Assembly (NCBI RefSeq): GCF_011038645.2
Contig: NZ_CP064955.1
Location: 62,001-126,000, forward strand
Reading direction: 5' to 3'
DNA from: Corynebacterium qintianiae
GTDB taxonomy: Bacteria > Actinomycetota > Actinomycetes > Mycobacteriales > Mycobacteriaceae
Length of the DNA stretch: 64,000 bases
Positions 26,890 to 35,262 of the stretch are shown piece after piece; the stretch's first letter is position 1; the number at the start of each line of letters is the position of its first letter. A program made the translations under genes and the position numbers. Below the pieces are notes generated by a model. That model saw nothing but the letters and a program-made list of their open reading frames with translations, searched no databases and was not told the origin of the DNA.

Positions 26890-27742
26890 GCCAGCGGAGA
26901 AACTCCTTCGGGTCCTTCCTCTCAATGAGGAAGAACCAGCCGAAACGTACCACCTCCTGCAGTTTCATCGTGCGCATCCCGCGCTGGTTGATGATGTAGC
27001 CGCGGTTGCGGAACGTGAAGTACCGCTTCGTCGGGTTGTCCGGCCACTGCGCGTGGGCACGCCCGCCCATGATCGGGTGGAACTCGCCCGAGCCGTCGGG
27101 GTGGAGGTAGAAGGCGGTCAGCGCCGTGCCGTACTTCAAGCCCGATTGAGCTAATCGACGGTGGTATTCCACCTCATCCCCACGTATGAACAGGCGGTAG
27201 TCCGGGACACCGATGCGCTCCATTGCCTCGGCGCTGATCAGCGCGCCGTTGAACAGCGAGGCGTATTGAGGGAGGAAATCGCCCTCCAGCTCCCTTGTCT
27301 CCCGCTTCCAGGTGAGGCCCTGGCGCAGCGGGAATGCCAGCTTCTCCGGGTCCTCGAGGTTGGCCACGATGGGGCTGACCTCCTGCAGCTGGTGTGTGAC
27401 GGCGACGCGGTAGAGCTCCGCCAGGGTTTTTTCGTCTGCCGGGCGGCCGTCGTCGTCAGCGCACCAGATCGCGTCCGCGCCCAGTGCGAGGGCGTGCAGG
27501 AAGCCGTAGGCGAACCCGCCAGCGCCACCGAGGTTGGTCTTCGAGGGCAGGTAGACGCCCTTGTCCGGGCTGATCTCGTGGAGCAGGTCTTGGACATCCT
27601 TCTCTGCCCCGTTGTCCACCACGATGATCCAATCCACCGGGTGGCTCTGCGCCGCCACCTGCTCGAGGGAATGCCGCAGCAGGTCGACGCGCTTGTGGGT
27701 GACAATCACAGCCGCGGTCGTACCGCGCGGATTCAAAGACAT
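26843..27742 (-). CDS. glfT1: Galactofuranosyltransferase GlfT1
   Basis: GT-A glycosyltransferase of 299 residues that adds the first galactofuranoses to the decaprenyl-PP-GlcNAc-Rha linker of arabinogalactan, using UDP-Galf in the cytoplasm. Visible features are the N-terminal AAVIVTHKR strand, VDNGA, the metal-binding DDD motif (WCADDDGRP) near residue 93 and RGDEVEYHRR near 185. Length matches mycobacterial GlfT1 (304). The longer frame upstream is rejected because homology begins at MSLNPRG. Confidence 0.9.
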   Translation of the reverse strand: MSLNPRGTTAAVIVTHKRVDLLRHSLEQVAAQSHPVDWIIVVDNGAEKDVQDLLHEISPDKGVYLPSKTNLGGAGGFAYGFLHALALGADAIWCADDDGRPADEKTLAELYRVAVTHQLQEVSPIVANLEDPEKLAFPLRQGLTWKRETRELEGDFLPQYASLFNGALISAEAMERIGVPDYRLFIRGDEVEYHRRLAQSGLKYGTALTAFYLHPDGSGEFHPIMGGRAHAQWPDNPTKRYFTFRNRGYIINQRGMRTMKLQEVVRFGWFFLIERKDPKEFLRWLRLLRMGAREDFRRP

Positions 27743-27796
27743 GCCTTCTATTGTGCATGAGGGAACCTGGCCCGCCGGTTTGGACTCTAAGTAGGT

Positions 27797-28714
27797 ATGC
27801 AACCCCACAACGGCATGCCCGTCTTCTGTCCCTGGGACATCACGCAAACCCCCGGCGACGGGTGCGTCCGGATTTCCCGGCGCCGCTACTTACCGGCCTT
27901 GCAACAGCTGGAGAACTGGGTCGTCGACGTCAACGCCCGTGCCCACCCGCGCGGCACCCGCTACCCGGCCCCCGCGGCCGCCCGTGCTTTCGCCCACGCG
28001 TTGGAGTGGCCGGGGTCCGTGATCACCGGATTCAGCGCGCTGGCCGTCTACCGCCTGCCGTATCTTGTGGAGGGGCACGACACCACGCTGAGCTGCGCGG
28101 TGGCTGCGAACACTGTCGGCGGTCCGCTGACTCCGACCGTCGTGCGCCTGACCTACCGGCCACACGAGGTGTGGACGGTGAAGCTCAGGGACTACCCTTT
28201 CCGCATCGCTTCTCCCGCGGTGGCCACTGTCCAGGCGCTGAAAGCGGCAGGCGGCGGGGTGCTCCCGGCGGTGCAGCTCATCGATTGCGTCCGCCGGCAT
28301 CTAGGCGTCCAGGAGGCGGATGTGCTGGCAGCAGGGCGCTACCGGTTGCGCAGGCCGTGGTTGGAGAAGGTGTGGGGGCTCTCCAGCGCGTTGGCCGATT
28401 CACCCAAGGAAACTGAGATGCGCCTTCTGGCTCGCGATGTCGCCCGCCAGTATTCCCTTTCCCTGCGGGAGCAATACCCGGTGAGAAGCGGTGGCCGATT
28501 GATCACGGTCTTTGACTTCGCTCTGCTTGAACCGCGGATCGGCCTCATGTACGACGGGCAGCACCACTGGGAATACAGCCAGCGTCAGAAGGATTCCCTG
28601 ATTAACCTGGAAGCGACCGCCAATGGGTGGACACCCCTGAGATTCTCCTCCGCCACCTTGATCGAGTTGCCTGAGCGGCTGGGCAGATTACTCAGTGAGA
28701 AATGTTGGGGCTGA
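27797..28714 (+). CDS. Uncharacterised protein with endonuclease-like C-terminus
   Basis: Protein of 305 residues. The C-terminal part (about 235-295) reads VFDFALLEPRIGLMYDGQHHWEYSQRQKDS...LEATANGW, the D-x-(E/D)-hydrophobic-D pattern of DUF559/Vsr-like PD-(D/E)XK folds often seen in actinobacterial AbiEi-associated proteins. Nuclease activity is inferred, not shown. The N-terminal region has AbiEi-like ITGFSALAVYRLP. The last codons (EKCWG) contain one copy of a 15-bp repeat that recurs in the terminator downstream. Confidence 0.55.
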   Translation: MQPHNGMPVFCPWDITQTPGDGCVRISRRRYLPALQQLENWVVDVNARAHPRGTRYPAPAAARAFAHALEWPGSVITGFSALAVYRLPYLVEGHDTTLSCAVAANTVGGPLTPTVVRLTYRPHEVWTVKLRDYPFRIASPAVATVQALKAAGGGVLPAVQLIDCVRRHLGVQEADVLAAGRYRLRRPWLEKVWGLSSALADSPKETEMRLLARDVARQYSLSLREQYPVRSGGRLITVFDFALLEPRIGLMYDGQHHWEYSQRQKDSLINLEATANGWTPLRFSSATLIELPERLGRLLSEKCWG

Positions 28715-28735
28715 GCAAATCCGACCTGGGGAAAC

Positions 28736-28770
28736 TGAGAAATGTTGGGGTGGTCGACCAACATTTCTCA
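28736..28770. terminator. Bidirectional terminator hairpin, glfT1-side gene and wzt
   Basis: A 13-bp perfect stem (28736-28748 with 28758-28770) and 9-nt loop sits between the convergent genes ending at 28714 and 28768. The right arm overlaps the wzt stop codon. The left arm is the second copy of a 15-bp repeat also found at 28696-28710. Confidence 0.6.
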
Positions 28771-29565
28771 CACCGCCGCCTCCCCGTGGAAGCGCCGGAC
28801 CAGATCGGCCACATACCCGCCGGCCTCCGGCCCCTCGTACGCCGACACCACGTCGGACACCAGTCCGGCCTCCTTGATCTGGCCCTTGTCCACCCACAGG
28901 GCCGTCGTGCACAGCTGCGCCAGGAAGTCGTTAGAGTGCGAGGCGAAGACCAAGATGCCGGAGCGCTTGACCATCTCGGCTAGCTTGACCCGGGCCTTGG
29001 CCATGAAGGCGGCGTCGACAGCGCCGATACCTTCGTCGAGAAGCAAAATCTCGGGCTCGATGGAAGTGACCACGCCGAGGGCCAGGCGGACCCTCATGCC
29101 GGTGGAGTAGGTGCGCAGCGGCATGTTCAGGTAGTCGCCGAGCTCGGAGAACTCCGCGATCTCGTCGATCTTGGCGCGCATCTGCCGGCGGGACTGGCCG
29201 AGGAACAACCCTCTGATGATGATGTTCTCGTAGCCTGAAATCTCCGGGTCCATGCCCACGCCCAGGTCGAAGACGGGCGCGACGCGGCCGCGGACGTCGG
29301 CGACGCCGCGCGTCGGCTCATAAATCCCGGACAAGAGGCGCAGCAGGGTGGACTTGCCGGCGCCGTTGTGGCCGACCAGCCCTACGCGGTCACCCTCGCG
29401 CAGGTGGAGGTTGATGTCTTTCAACGCCTCAACAACCACGGTGTTGGAGGCGTTTTTGCCGATCGCGCCGCCAGCCGAAGAGACGACCGCCTTTTTCAAA
29501 GAGCGGGACTTGGCGTCGAAGATGGGGAAGTCGACGCAGGCGTTGTAGGTGTCGATGGAAACCAT
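28768..29565 (-). CDS. wzt: Galactan ABC exporter ATP-binding protein Wzt
   Basis: ABC ATPase of 265 residues that powers export of the lipid-linked galactan precursor across the membrane. Walker A GHNGAGKS is at 65-72, the signature YSTGMRVRLA near 165 and Walker B EILLLDEGIGA near 187. There is no C-terminal carbohydrate-binding extension, as in the mycobacterial homologue (Rv3781). The ATG at 29565 is preceded by AAGGA 12 nt after the wzm stop, indicating an operon with wzm. Confidence 0.9.
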   Translation of the reverse strand: MVSIDTYNACVDFPIFDAKSRSLKKAVVSSAGGAIGKNASNTVVVEALKDINLHLREGDRVGLVGHNGAGKSTLLRLLSGIYEPTRGVADVRGRVAPVFDLGVGMDPEISGYENIIIRGLFLGQSRRQMRAKIDEIAEFSELGDYLNMPLRTYSTGMRVRLALGVVTSIEPEILLLDEGIGAVDAAFMAKARVKLAEMVKRSGILVFASHSNDFLAQLCTTALWVDKGQIKEAGLVSDVVSAYEGPEAGGYVADLVRRFHGEAAV

Positions 29566-29576
29566 AAATAGAGTCC

Positions 29577-30476
29577 TTATACCCAGTACGGGACGCGGAA
29601 GCGCCACTGGCGCATGACGGCGAGCGCGACCAGGAGGCCGACGACGGTGACGGCCCCGACAATGCCCCAGTGGTAGAGCGGGACGTCGACGCCGATGAGC
29701 GGGCCGCGCACGATTTCGAGGTAGTGGTAGAGCGGGTTGAGCTCGGCGATGCGGGCGCGCTCGGCGACCTCACCGCCCTGTTCACGCAGCGTTTGGGTGG
29801 TCCACACGATCGGGGTGACGTAGAACAAAAGCTGCACCATGGCCTCCAACAGCGGAGCGACGTCGCGGAATCGCGTCGCGATAATGCCGAAAAGCATGGT
29901 CACCCAGACGCTGTTGACCACCAGTAGCGCGAGCGCGGGCACGGCCAGCAACGTGTTCCAGGTGAGCGGAATCTGGAACACCACGACCAGCAGGAGCCAG
30001 ATCACCATGTTGTGCGCCAAGAAGAGCAACTGGCGCCACACCAGGCGGTAGACGTGGACGGACAGCGCCGAGGGCAGTTGCTTGATCAGGCCCTCGTTCT
30101 CGATGAAGATGTCGGCGCCGTCCTTGATGCAGCCGGAGATGAAGCCCCACACGATGAACCCGACGGTGACGTGGGGGAGGAACTCGCGCACCGAAATCTG
30201 GAACAGCATGGAGTACAAAAGGCCTAGGGCGAGCGCCATCACGCCGGTGGCGATGGTGATCCACAGCGGGCCGAGAGTGCTGCGGCGGTAGCGCTGCTTG
30301 ATGTCCTGCCAGCCGAGCTGGAGCCACAGCTCGTGCTGGTTCCACCCGCGCACGAGGTCCCTGAACGCCATAGAAAAGGTCTTGGACTTCGACGGCGGCG
30401 TGTTCGCCGACCCGTCGGTTGTCATGCGGGCGACGTCGCTGAGCAAGCGGTCCCGCAGCTTCTGGTTGTCCTGCAC
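29577..30476 (-). CDS. wzm: Galactan ABC exporter permease Wzm
   Basis: ABC-2 type permease of 299 residues with six membrane helices, partner of Wzt in galactan export (Rv3783 counterpart). Conserved DIKQRYRRSTLGPLWITI lies before the first helix. Several in-frame starts exist; GTG at 30476 is chosen because TAGGGT (30484-30489, minus strand) ends 7 nt upstream, fitting leaderless initiation. A GTG at 30509 or ATG at 30425 remain possible. wzm-wzt form a two-gene unit. Confidence 0.88.
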   Translation of the reverse strand: MQDNQKLRDRLLSDVARMTTDGSANTPPSKSKTFSMAFRDLVRGWNQHELWLQLGWQDIKQRYRRSTLGPLWITIATGVMALALGLLYSMLFQISVREFLPHVTVGFIVWGFISGCIKDGADIFIENEGLIKQLPSALSVHVYRLVWRQLLFLAHNMVIWLLLVVVFQIPLTWNTLLAVPALALLVVNSVWVTMLFGIIATRFRDVAPLLEAMVQLLFYVTPIVWTTQTLREQGGEVAERARIAELNPLYHYLEIVRGPLIGVDVPLYHWGIVGAVTVVGLLVALAVMRQWRFRVPYWV

Positions 30477-30574
30477 ATGGAACACCCTAGCCCAGCGCGC
30501 GCGGCTCACGTGGGAGTGTGCGTTGCGGGCCGGCGGTGTGCATAATTGGTCTGGTTAAGAAGGGAGGTGGATTC

Positions 30575-31819
30575 GTGTCCTACGACGTTGCGGGTGTGCG
30601 CGGCCTCTACACCTCGCTATCCGACGGCTGGATTTACCTCAACGCCCATGATTGCCCGCAGGTTCCGGAGCGTGTGTCGTCCGCGGTCGCGCGGTCGTTC
30701 CGCACCGCCACGGCCGTTTCCAGGCCGGAGCCTGCGGCCGGGTCGCACGCTAAGCCCGCCTCCGGTTCGCCGGAGGGGCGGAGCCTGCTTGACGACGCCG
30801 CCGTCGCCGTAGCCGATCTCGTCGGCGCCACCCCGGAGCGGGTCGTCCTCGGGCCGGGTCTGCCGTATCTTTATTCCTCGCTCGCGGCGGCGATGAGCCC
30901 GCTGCTGCGCCGCAATTCCGCGGTGGTGCTCAACAACGTTGACCGCGTGGAGTTGACATCGGCGCTCCAGCGGGTTGATGCCAAGGTGAGCTGGGCGGCG
31001 GCCGACCTGGCCACTGGCGCGCTGCCGGGTTGGCAGTACATGGATCTGGTCGACGGCACCACGCGTCTGGTGTCCGTGCCCGCCGCGCACCCCTACCTGG
31101 GCACCGTCGCGCCCGTGGGCGAGATCGTGGAAACGGTGCGCGCCGCTTCCAGGGCGTGGGTGCTTGTCGACGCCTCCGCCTACGCCCCGTACCGCCCCAT
31201 CCATTTCGACGAGTGGAACGCGGATATCGTGGCCGTGGACCTGAAGGAGATGGGCGGACCGGAGATCGCGGCGTTGGTGTTCCGCGACGAGGCGATGTTC
31301 GGTCGTCTTGCGCCCGTCGGTGACCCCGCAGCGGCCGGTGCCGCGCGCGTGGGTCTCGGGGTTTCCCCAGGTCTGGCGGGAGCAGTTGCGCCCACGATCG
31401 ACCACTACGCCGCGCTTGTCGACGCCCCCGCTGGCCGCGCCTCCAGACGCACACGCCTAGTTAACTCGATGACGGAGACGTCCGCCTACCTGGAGCGCCT
31501 GCGCGACGAGCTGCATACCTTCCTGGGCACTTTGCCCGCGGTGCACATTGTGGGTGTCTCCGGCGAGGCCGCGGCGGAGTCCGGGGCTGAGGTAGACCGC
31601 ATCCCGCGCCTCTCGTTCGGGGTGAAGGGCGTGCCGGCCCAGACTGTGCACCAGCGGCTCTTCGCCCACGGCATCGTGGCCACGCTGACACCTCAGTGCC
31701 AGCTCACAGAGGACATGGGCGTGGGCGACCTCGGTGGCGCGGTCACCGTGTCGCTCGGGCCGTTCAACACCACCGCGGACATCGAACAGCTCATCCGCAC
31801 CGTGGCGTCGCTGGCCTAA
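30575..31819 (+). CDS. Class V aminotransferase (cysteine desulfurase-like fold)
   Basis: PLP-dependent enzyme of 414 residues related to SufS/NifS-like proteins. Recognisable blocks are the LNAHDC start, VPAAHPYLGTVAPV, the aspartate block VLVDASAYAPY and VAVDLKEMGGPE with the candidate PLP lysine. The catalytic Cys loop of desulfurases is not evident, so the reaction is unknown. The GTG at 30575 has a strong AAGGGAGGTGG ribosome-binding site, unlike the leaderless neighbours, and a CATAAT box (30541-30546) upstream. Confidence 0.75.
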   Translation: MSYDVAGVRGLYTSLSDGWIYLNAHDCPQVPERVSSAVARSFRTATAVSRPEPAAGSHAKPASGSPEGRSLLDDAAVAVADLVGATPERVVLGPGLPYLYSSLAAAMSPLLRRNSAVVLNNVDRVELTSALQRVDAKVSWAAADLATGALPGWQYMDLVDGTTRLVSVPAAHPYLGTVAPVGEIVETVRAASRAWVLVDASAYAPYRPIHFDEWNADIVAVDLKEMGGPEIAALVFRDEAMFGRLAPVGDPAAAGAARVGLGVSPGLAGAVAPTIDHYAALVDAPAGRASRRTRLVNSMTETSAYLERLRDELHTFLGTLPAVHIVGVSGEAAAESGAEVDRIPRLSFGVKGVPAQTVHQRLFAHGIVATLTPQCQLTEDMGVGDLGGAVTVSLGPFNTTADIEQLIRTVASLA

Positions 31820-31823
31820 CGTC

Positions 31824-32762
31824 TTAGTCCACCGTGAGCACAACCTTGCCGGTGTGCTCGCCGGAGTCGAGGTAGTCGTGGGCGAGGGAGGCGTCGCCAA
31901 GCGAAAAAGTCTTGCTCACGTTCGCCTTGATCTCGCCGCTCTCAAGCAGCGGCCAGACGTTCTTGACGGTGCTGTCGACCACCGCGGCCTTCATCGGGCG
32001 CGGGCGGGCGCGCAGCGTGGTGGCGTGGACGGACTGCCGACGCGTGAGCATGCGGCCCAGGTTGAGGGTGCCCTTCGGGCCGCCCTGCAGAGCGATGACG
32101 ACGAGGCGGCCGTCGACAGCGAGGCTCCTCACGTTTTGCTCCAGGTAGGAGCCGCCCATGATGTCGAGGATGATGTCGCAGGAGCCCTTGAGCTCCTCGG
32201 CGAAATCCTGGTCGTGGTAGTTGATGGCGATGTCGGCTCCGAGGCCTCGGCAGTACTCCAGTTTGTCCGCGCTGCCGGCGGTTGTGGCGACCTCGCAACC
32301 GAGCGCCTTGCACAGCTGGATGGCGAAGGACCCGATGCCGCCCGCACCGCCGTGGATGAGCACGCGGTCGTCGGGTTTGACGCCGGCGAGCATGCCCAGG
32401 TTGGACCAGACGGTGCACGCGACCTCGACAACACCGGCGGTGTCGACCAGGTTGAAGCCCGTCGGCAGGGGCGTCAGCTGGCCCTCCGGCACGGCGACGT
32501 ACTCCGCGTAGCCACCGCCTGCGAGCAGGCAACCGACCTCCTCGCCGGTTCCTACCACCGTGCCCGCGCACTCCAGGCCGATGATCTCCGACTCACCCTT
32601 CGGCGGCGGGTACATGCCCCTGGCCTGCATCAGGTCGCCGCGGTTCACGCCGGTGGCCGCGACCTTGACCAGTACCTCGCCCTCCTGGGGCTCGGGAGTA
32701 GGCACGTCCCGCAGCTCCAGGGAGCGGGGATTGTCGGGGTCTGCGAGCTGGATTGCTTTCAT
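31824..32762 (-). CDS. NADPH:quinone reductase-like zinc-free MDR oxidoreductase
   Basis: Medium-chain dehydrogenase/reductase of 312 residues in the quinone oxidoreductase (QOR/PIG3) group. NRGDLMQARGMYPPP in the catalytic domain and HGGAGGIGSFAIQL in the Rossmann domain are family hallmarks; no structural zinc cysteines are present, as expected for QOR. It probably reduces quinones or enones with NADPH. A TAATCT box lies 8 nt before the ATG. Its stop is 5 nt from the convergent aminotransferase stop. Confidence 0.85.
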   Translation of the reverse strand: MKAIQLADPDNPRSLELRDVPTPEPQEGEVLVKVAATGVNRGDLMQARGMYPPPKGESEIIGLECAGTVVGTGEEVGCLLAGGGYAEYVAVPEGQLTPLPTGFNLVDTAGVVEVACTVWSNLGMLAGVKPDDRVLIHGGAGGIGSFAIQLCKALGCEVATTAGSADKLEYCRGLGADIAINYHDQDFAEELKGSCDIILDIMGGSYLEQNVRSLAVDGRLVVIALQGGPKGTLNLGRMLTRRQSVHATTLRARPRPMKAAVVDSTVKNVWPLLESGEIKANVSKTFSLGDASLAHDYLDSGEHTGKVVLTVD

Positions 32763-32799
32763 GGCACCCCAGATTAACGAAAGTGCGGGGGCCGTAGGT

Positions 32800-32805
32800 T
32801 ACAAT
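32800..32805 (+). promoter_or_regulatory. -10 box of tRNA-Ser(UGA)
   Basis: TACAAT, 9 nt before the mature 5' end of the tRNA; no clear -35 element. Confidence 0.6.
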
Positions 32806-32814
32806 CTCGGCACT

Positions 32815-32902
<88 letters not shown>

Positions 32903-32903
32903 A

Positions 32904-34040
32904 TTACTTAGACCGCGCGGCGTCGAGGGCGTCGATAAGCCGCTGCGCCGCGGCCTGCGGGTCCTCCCACTTGTCCAGGCCGAACAGCCCGATGCGGAAG
33001 GTGGCAAATCCCTCCGCCTCGCCGATCCGTAGGGGCACACCGGCGGCGATCTGCACACCGTGGGGCTTGAGCACCGCACCGTTCTGCAGCTCGGGGGAAT
33101 CGGCGTAGAGCACGACGACGCCGTTGGACTCGTAGCCCTCGGCCGCCACGGACTTGTAACCGCGGGCGGAGGCCGCCTCGCGCACCGCGCGGCCGAGCTC
33201 GACCTGGCGCTGCGCGAGGACGTCGAGGCCCACGGCCAGGGATTCCTTCATCACCTCAAGGTTGCGCACGATCGTGTCGGTCGGCAGCGTGGAGTGGTAG
33301 GCGGCCGCGCCGTCGCGGTAGCCTTCGAACAGCTCCAGCCATTTCTTCAGGTCCAGAGTGAACGAGGTGGACTCGGTGGCCAGCACCTCCTCGCGGGCCC
33401 GATCGCCCAGCATGACGTAGCCGGTGGCGGGGGAGCCGGACCAGGACTTCTGGGGGGCGGAGATGAGGACGTCGACACGCGAGGCGCGCATGTCGGTGAA
33501 GTCGGCGCCGGCCGCGATGCAGTCGAGCACGAAAAGCGCGCCTGCGGCCTGGGCGGCCTCACCCAGCGCCGCGGTGTACTCGGGCCCGAGCGTGGTGCCG
33601 GAGGCCGTCTCGGTGTGGGCGGTAACGACGACGTCCGGGCCGAACTCGGCGATGGCCGCGCGCACATCCTCGATAGCGGGCGGGGCGTACGAGGGGGTGT
33701 CGGTGTCGTCCGTAGGCACCGCATTGAGCACCTTGACCTGGTCGGTGATGGCACCCTTCTCAATGATCTGGGTCCAGCGGAACGTGAAGTTGCCCTGGCG
33801 GATAATGAGGACCTTCTTGCCGGTGAAGAGCTGACGCGCGACCGCTTCCATGGCCGCGGTTCCGCCGCCGGGGATCAACACCGCGGTATCGGCGTTGTAG
33901 GTCTCGGTGAGAATGCCAAGCAGCTCCTGGGTCGCGGTGATGAACTTGCGCGACATGTGGTTCAGAGAGCGGTCGGTGAACACCACCGAGTACTCGAGGA
34001 GGCCGTCCGGGTCAATATCAGTGCGGGGCAGTTGCGTCAT
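32904..34040 (-). CDS. Class V aminotransferase (alanine-glyoxylate/serine type)
   Basis: PLP enzyme of 378 residues. It shows VLIPGGGTAAMEAVAR near residue 54, the aspartate block VLDCIAAGAD near 171 and the PLP lysine K198 in SAPQKSWSGSP. The layout resembles serine-pyruvate/alanine-glyoxylate aminotransferases; the physiological amino donor is not known. It ends immediately beside the tRNA-Ser gene and starts 10 nt from the stop of the pat gene, so the two aminotransferases probably share a transcript. Confidence 0.8.
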   Translation of the reverse strand: MTQLPRTDIDPDGLLEYSVVFTDRSLNHMSRKFITATQELLGILTETYNADTAVLIPGGGTAAMEAVARQLFTGKKVLIIRQGNFTFRWTQIIEKGAITDQVKVLNAVPTDDTDTPSYAPPAIEDVRAAIAEFGPDVVVTAHTETASGTTLGPEYTAALGEAAQAAGALFVLDCIAAGADFTDMRASRVDVLISAPQKSWSGSPATGYVMLGDRAREEVLATESTSFTLDLKKWLELFEGYRDGAAAYHSTLPTDTIVRNLEVMKESLAVGLDVLAQRQVELGRAVREAASARGYKSVAAEGYESNGVVVLYADSPELQNGAVLKPHGVQIAAGVPLRIGEAEGFATFRIGLFGLDKWEDPQAAAQRLIDALDAARSK

Positions 34041-34050
34041 GTCCCATACA

Positions 34051-35073
34051 TTAGCCCTGCACGGTGTCCCAGGCGCGCAAAAACTGCACCGCTTCCTCGC
34101 GGTTGGTGACCGTCACGCGCAAACCCTCTGGGAAGGCGCGGGTGAGTACGCCGTGGGCGGCGAGCTGCTCGCTGATCCGCGCCGCGTCGACGTCGGGCAA
34201 CCACACAAAGTTCGCCTGGCTGCGGGCAGCCCCGATTCGATCCGCCACCTCGTCGCGCACCGCGACGGTCTCCTCGGTGCGCGCTGCGACCTCCCCCTGC
34301 GCACCGAGGGAAGCGATGGCACCGGCCTGGGCCACCGAGCTGACCTGGAAGGGGATGGCGACAGCGGTCAGCGCCCCGATGATGTCCTGCGGACCGAAGG
34401 CGTAGCCGACGCGCACGCCCGCCAGGCCGTAGGCCTTGGAAAACGTCCGCAGCGCCACGACGTTGGGGTAGCGGCGGATCGCCTCGGTGCCCACCACGGC
34501 GTCCTCGTCACGGTTGTACTCGAAGTAGGCCTCATCCAGCGCCACGGTGACGTGGCCGGGCACCTTCGCCATGAAGGCGTCGAACTCGGCGTTCGAGATC
34601 ACCTGGCCGGAGGGGTTGTTGGGGGAGCAGAGGAAGATCAGGGACGTGGAGGCGTCGATAAGTGAAGCCATGCGCTCGAGGTCGTGCCTGCCCTCGCGGG
34701 TGATGGGAACAGGGCGGGCCTGCGCGCCGACGACCTGCAGGAAGATTGGGTAGGCCTCGAAGCTGCGCCAGGCGTAAATCACGTTGTTTTCCGGCGTGCA
34801 GGTGGCCTGGACCAGCTGTTGCAACAGGGCGGAGGAGCCGTTGCCCACCACGACCTGCTCAAATGTGACGCCGAGGTGCTCCGCGAGGGTCTCGCGCAAC
34901 TCGACGGCGAACATGTCCGGGTAGCGGTTTGCGGTGCGCGCCACGTCCGCCATCGCGCGGGCAGCAGCTCCCAGCGGCGCGTCGGCCGATTCGTTGGACG
35001 ACAGTTTCAGCGCGCGCTCGTCGCGCTTGCCGGGAACGTACGGGGGAATGGCTGCGATGTCGGGGCGGATCAT
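34051..35073 (-). CDS. pat: Aromatic amino acid / histidinol-phosphate-type aminotransferase
   Basis: Fold type I PLP aminotransferase of 340 residues, the last step of phenylalanine/tyrosine synthesis in corynebacteria or histidinol-phosphate transamination. Motifs include LSSNESADAP near 25, CSPNNPSGQV near 150, LDEAYFEY near 180 and PLP lysine K213 in FSKAYGLAGVRVGY. Homology to corynebacterial Pat starts exactly at MIRPDIAAIPPYVPG, so the ATG at 35073 is used although the frame is open upstream across a tRNA. TAGACT lies 7 nt before it. Confidence 0.85.
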   Translation of the reverse strand: MIRPDIAAIPPYVPGKRDERALKLSSNESADAPLGAAARAMADVARTANRYPDMFAVELRETLAEHLGVTFEQVVVGNGSSALLQQLVQATCTPENNVIYAWRSFEAYPIFLQVVGAQARPVPITREGRHDLERMASLIDASTSLIFLCSPNNPSGQVISNAEFDAFMAKVPGHVTVALDEAYFEYNRDEDAVVGTEAIRRYPNVVALRTFSKAYGLAGVRVGYAFGPQDIIGALTAVAIPFQVSSVAQAGAIASLGAQGEVAARTEETVAVRDEVADRIGAARSQANFVWLPDVDAARISEQLAAHGVLTRAFPEGLRVTVTNREEAVQFLRAWDTVQG

Positions 35074-35129
35074 GCCGCTCAGTCTATTTTGTGGCACGGC
35101 CGCGCGTTGGGTAGTATGCAAAAAGGTCT

Positions 35130-35220
35130 GGAGACGTGCCAGAGTGGCCGAATGGGGCTCCCTGCTAAGGAGTTGCCCTCTTGACGAGGGCCGCAGGTTC
35201 AAATCCTGTCGTCTCCGCCA
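35130..35220 (+). tRNA. tRNA-Ser(GCU)
   Basis: Class II tRNA of 91 nt. Acceptor GGAGACG/CGTCTCC, anticodon loop CTGCTAA giving GCU, long variable arm, GGTTCAAATC T-arm and encoded CCA. A TAGTAT -10 box lies at 35112-35117 and a terminator follows. Confidence 0.97.
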
Positions 35221-35227
35221 GTTGCTG

Positions 35228-35262
35228 CCCCCGCTTGCGATGTCGCGAGCGGGGGTATGCTT
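35228..35262 (+). terminator. Rho-independent terminator of tRNA-Ser(GCU)
   Basis: CCCCCGCT (35228-35235) pairs with AGCGGGGG (35248-35255), followed by TATGCTTTT. The proposed ktrB ATG (35240) lies inside its loop. Confidence 0.65.

Noticed and set aside
34934..35239. Upstream extension of the KtrB frame through tRNA-Ser(GCU)
   Set aside because: The frame is open but crosses a complete tRNA gene and the pat promoter; KtrB homology starts after 35260.
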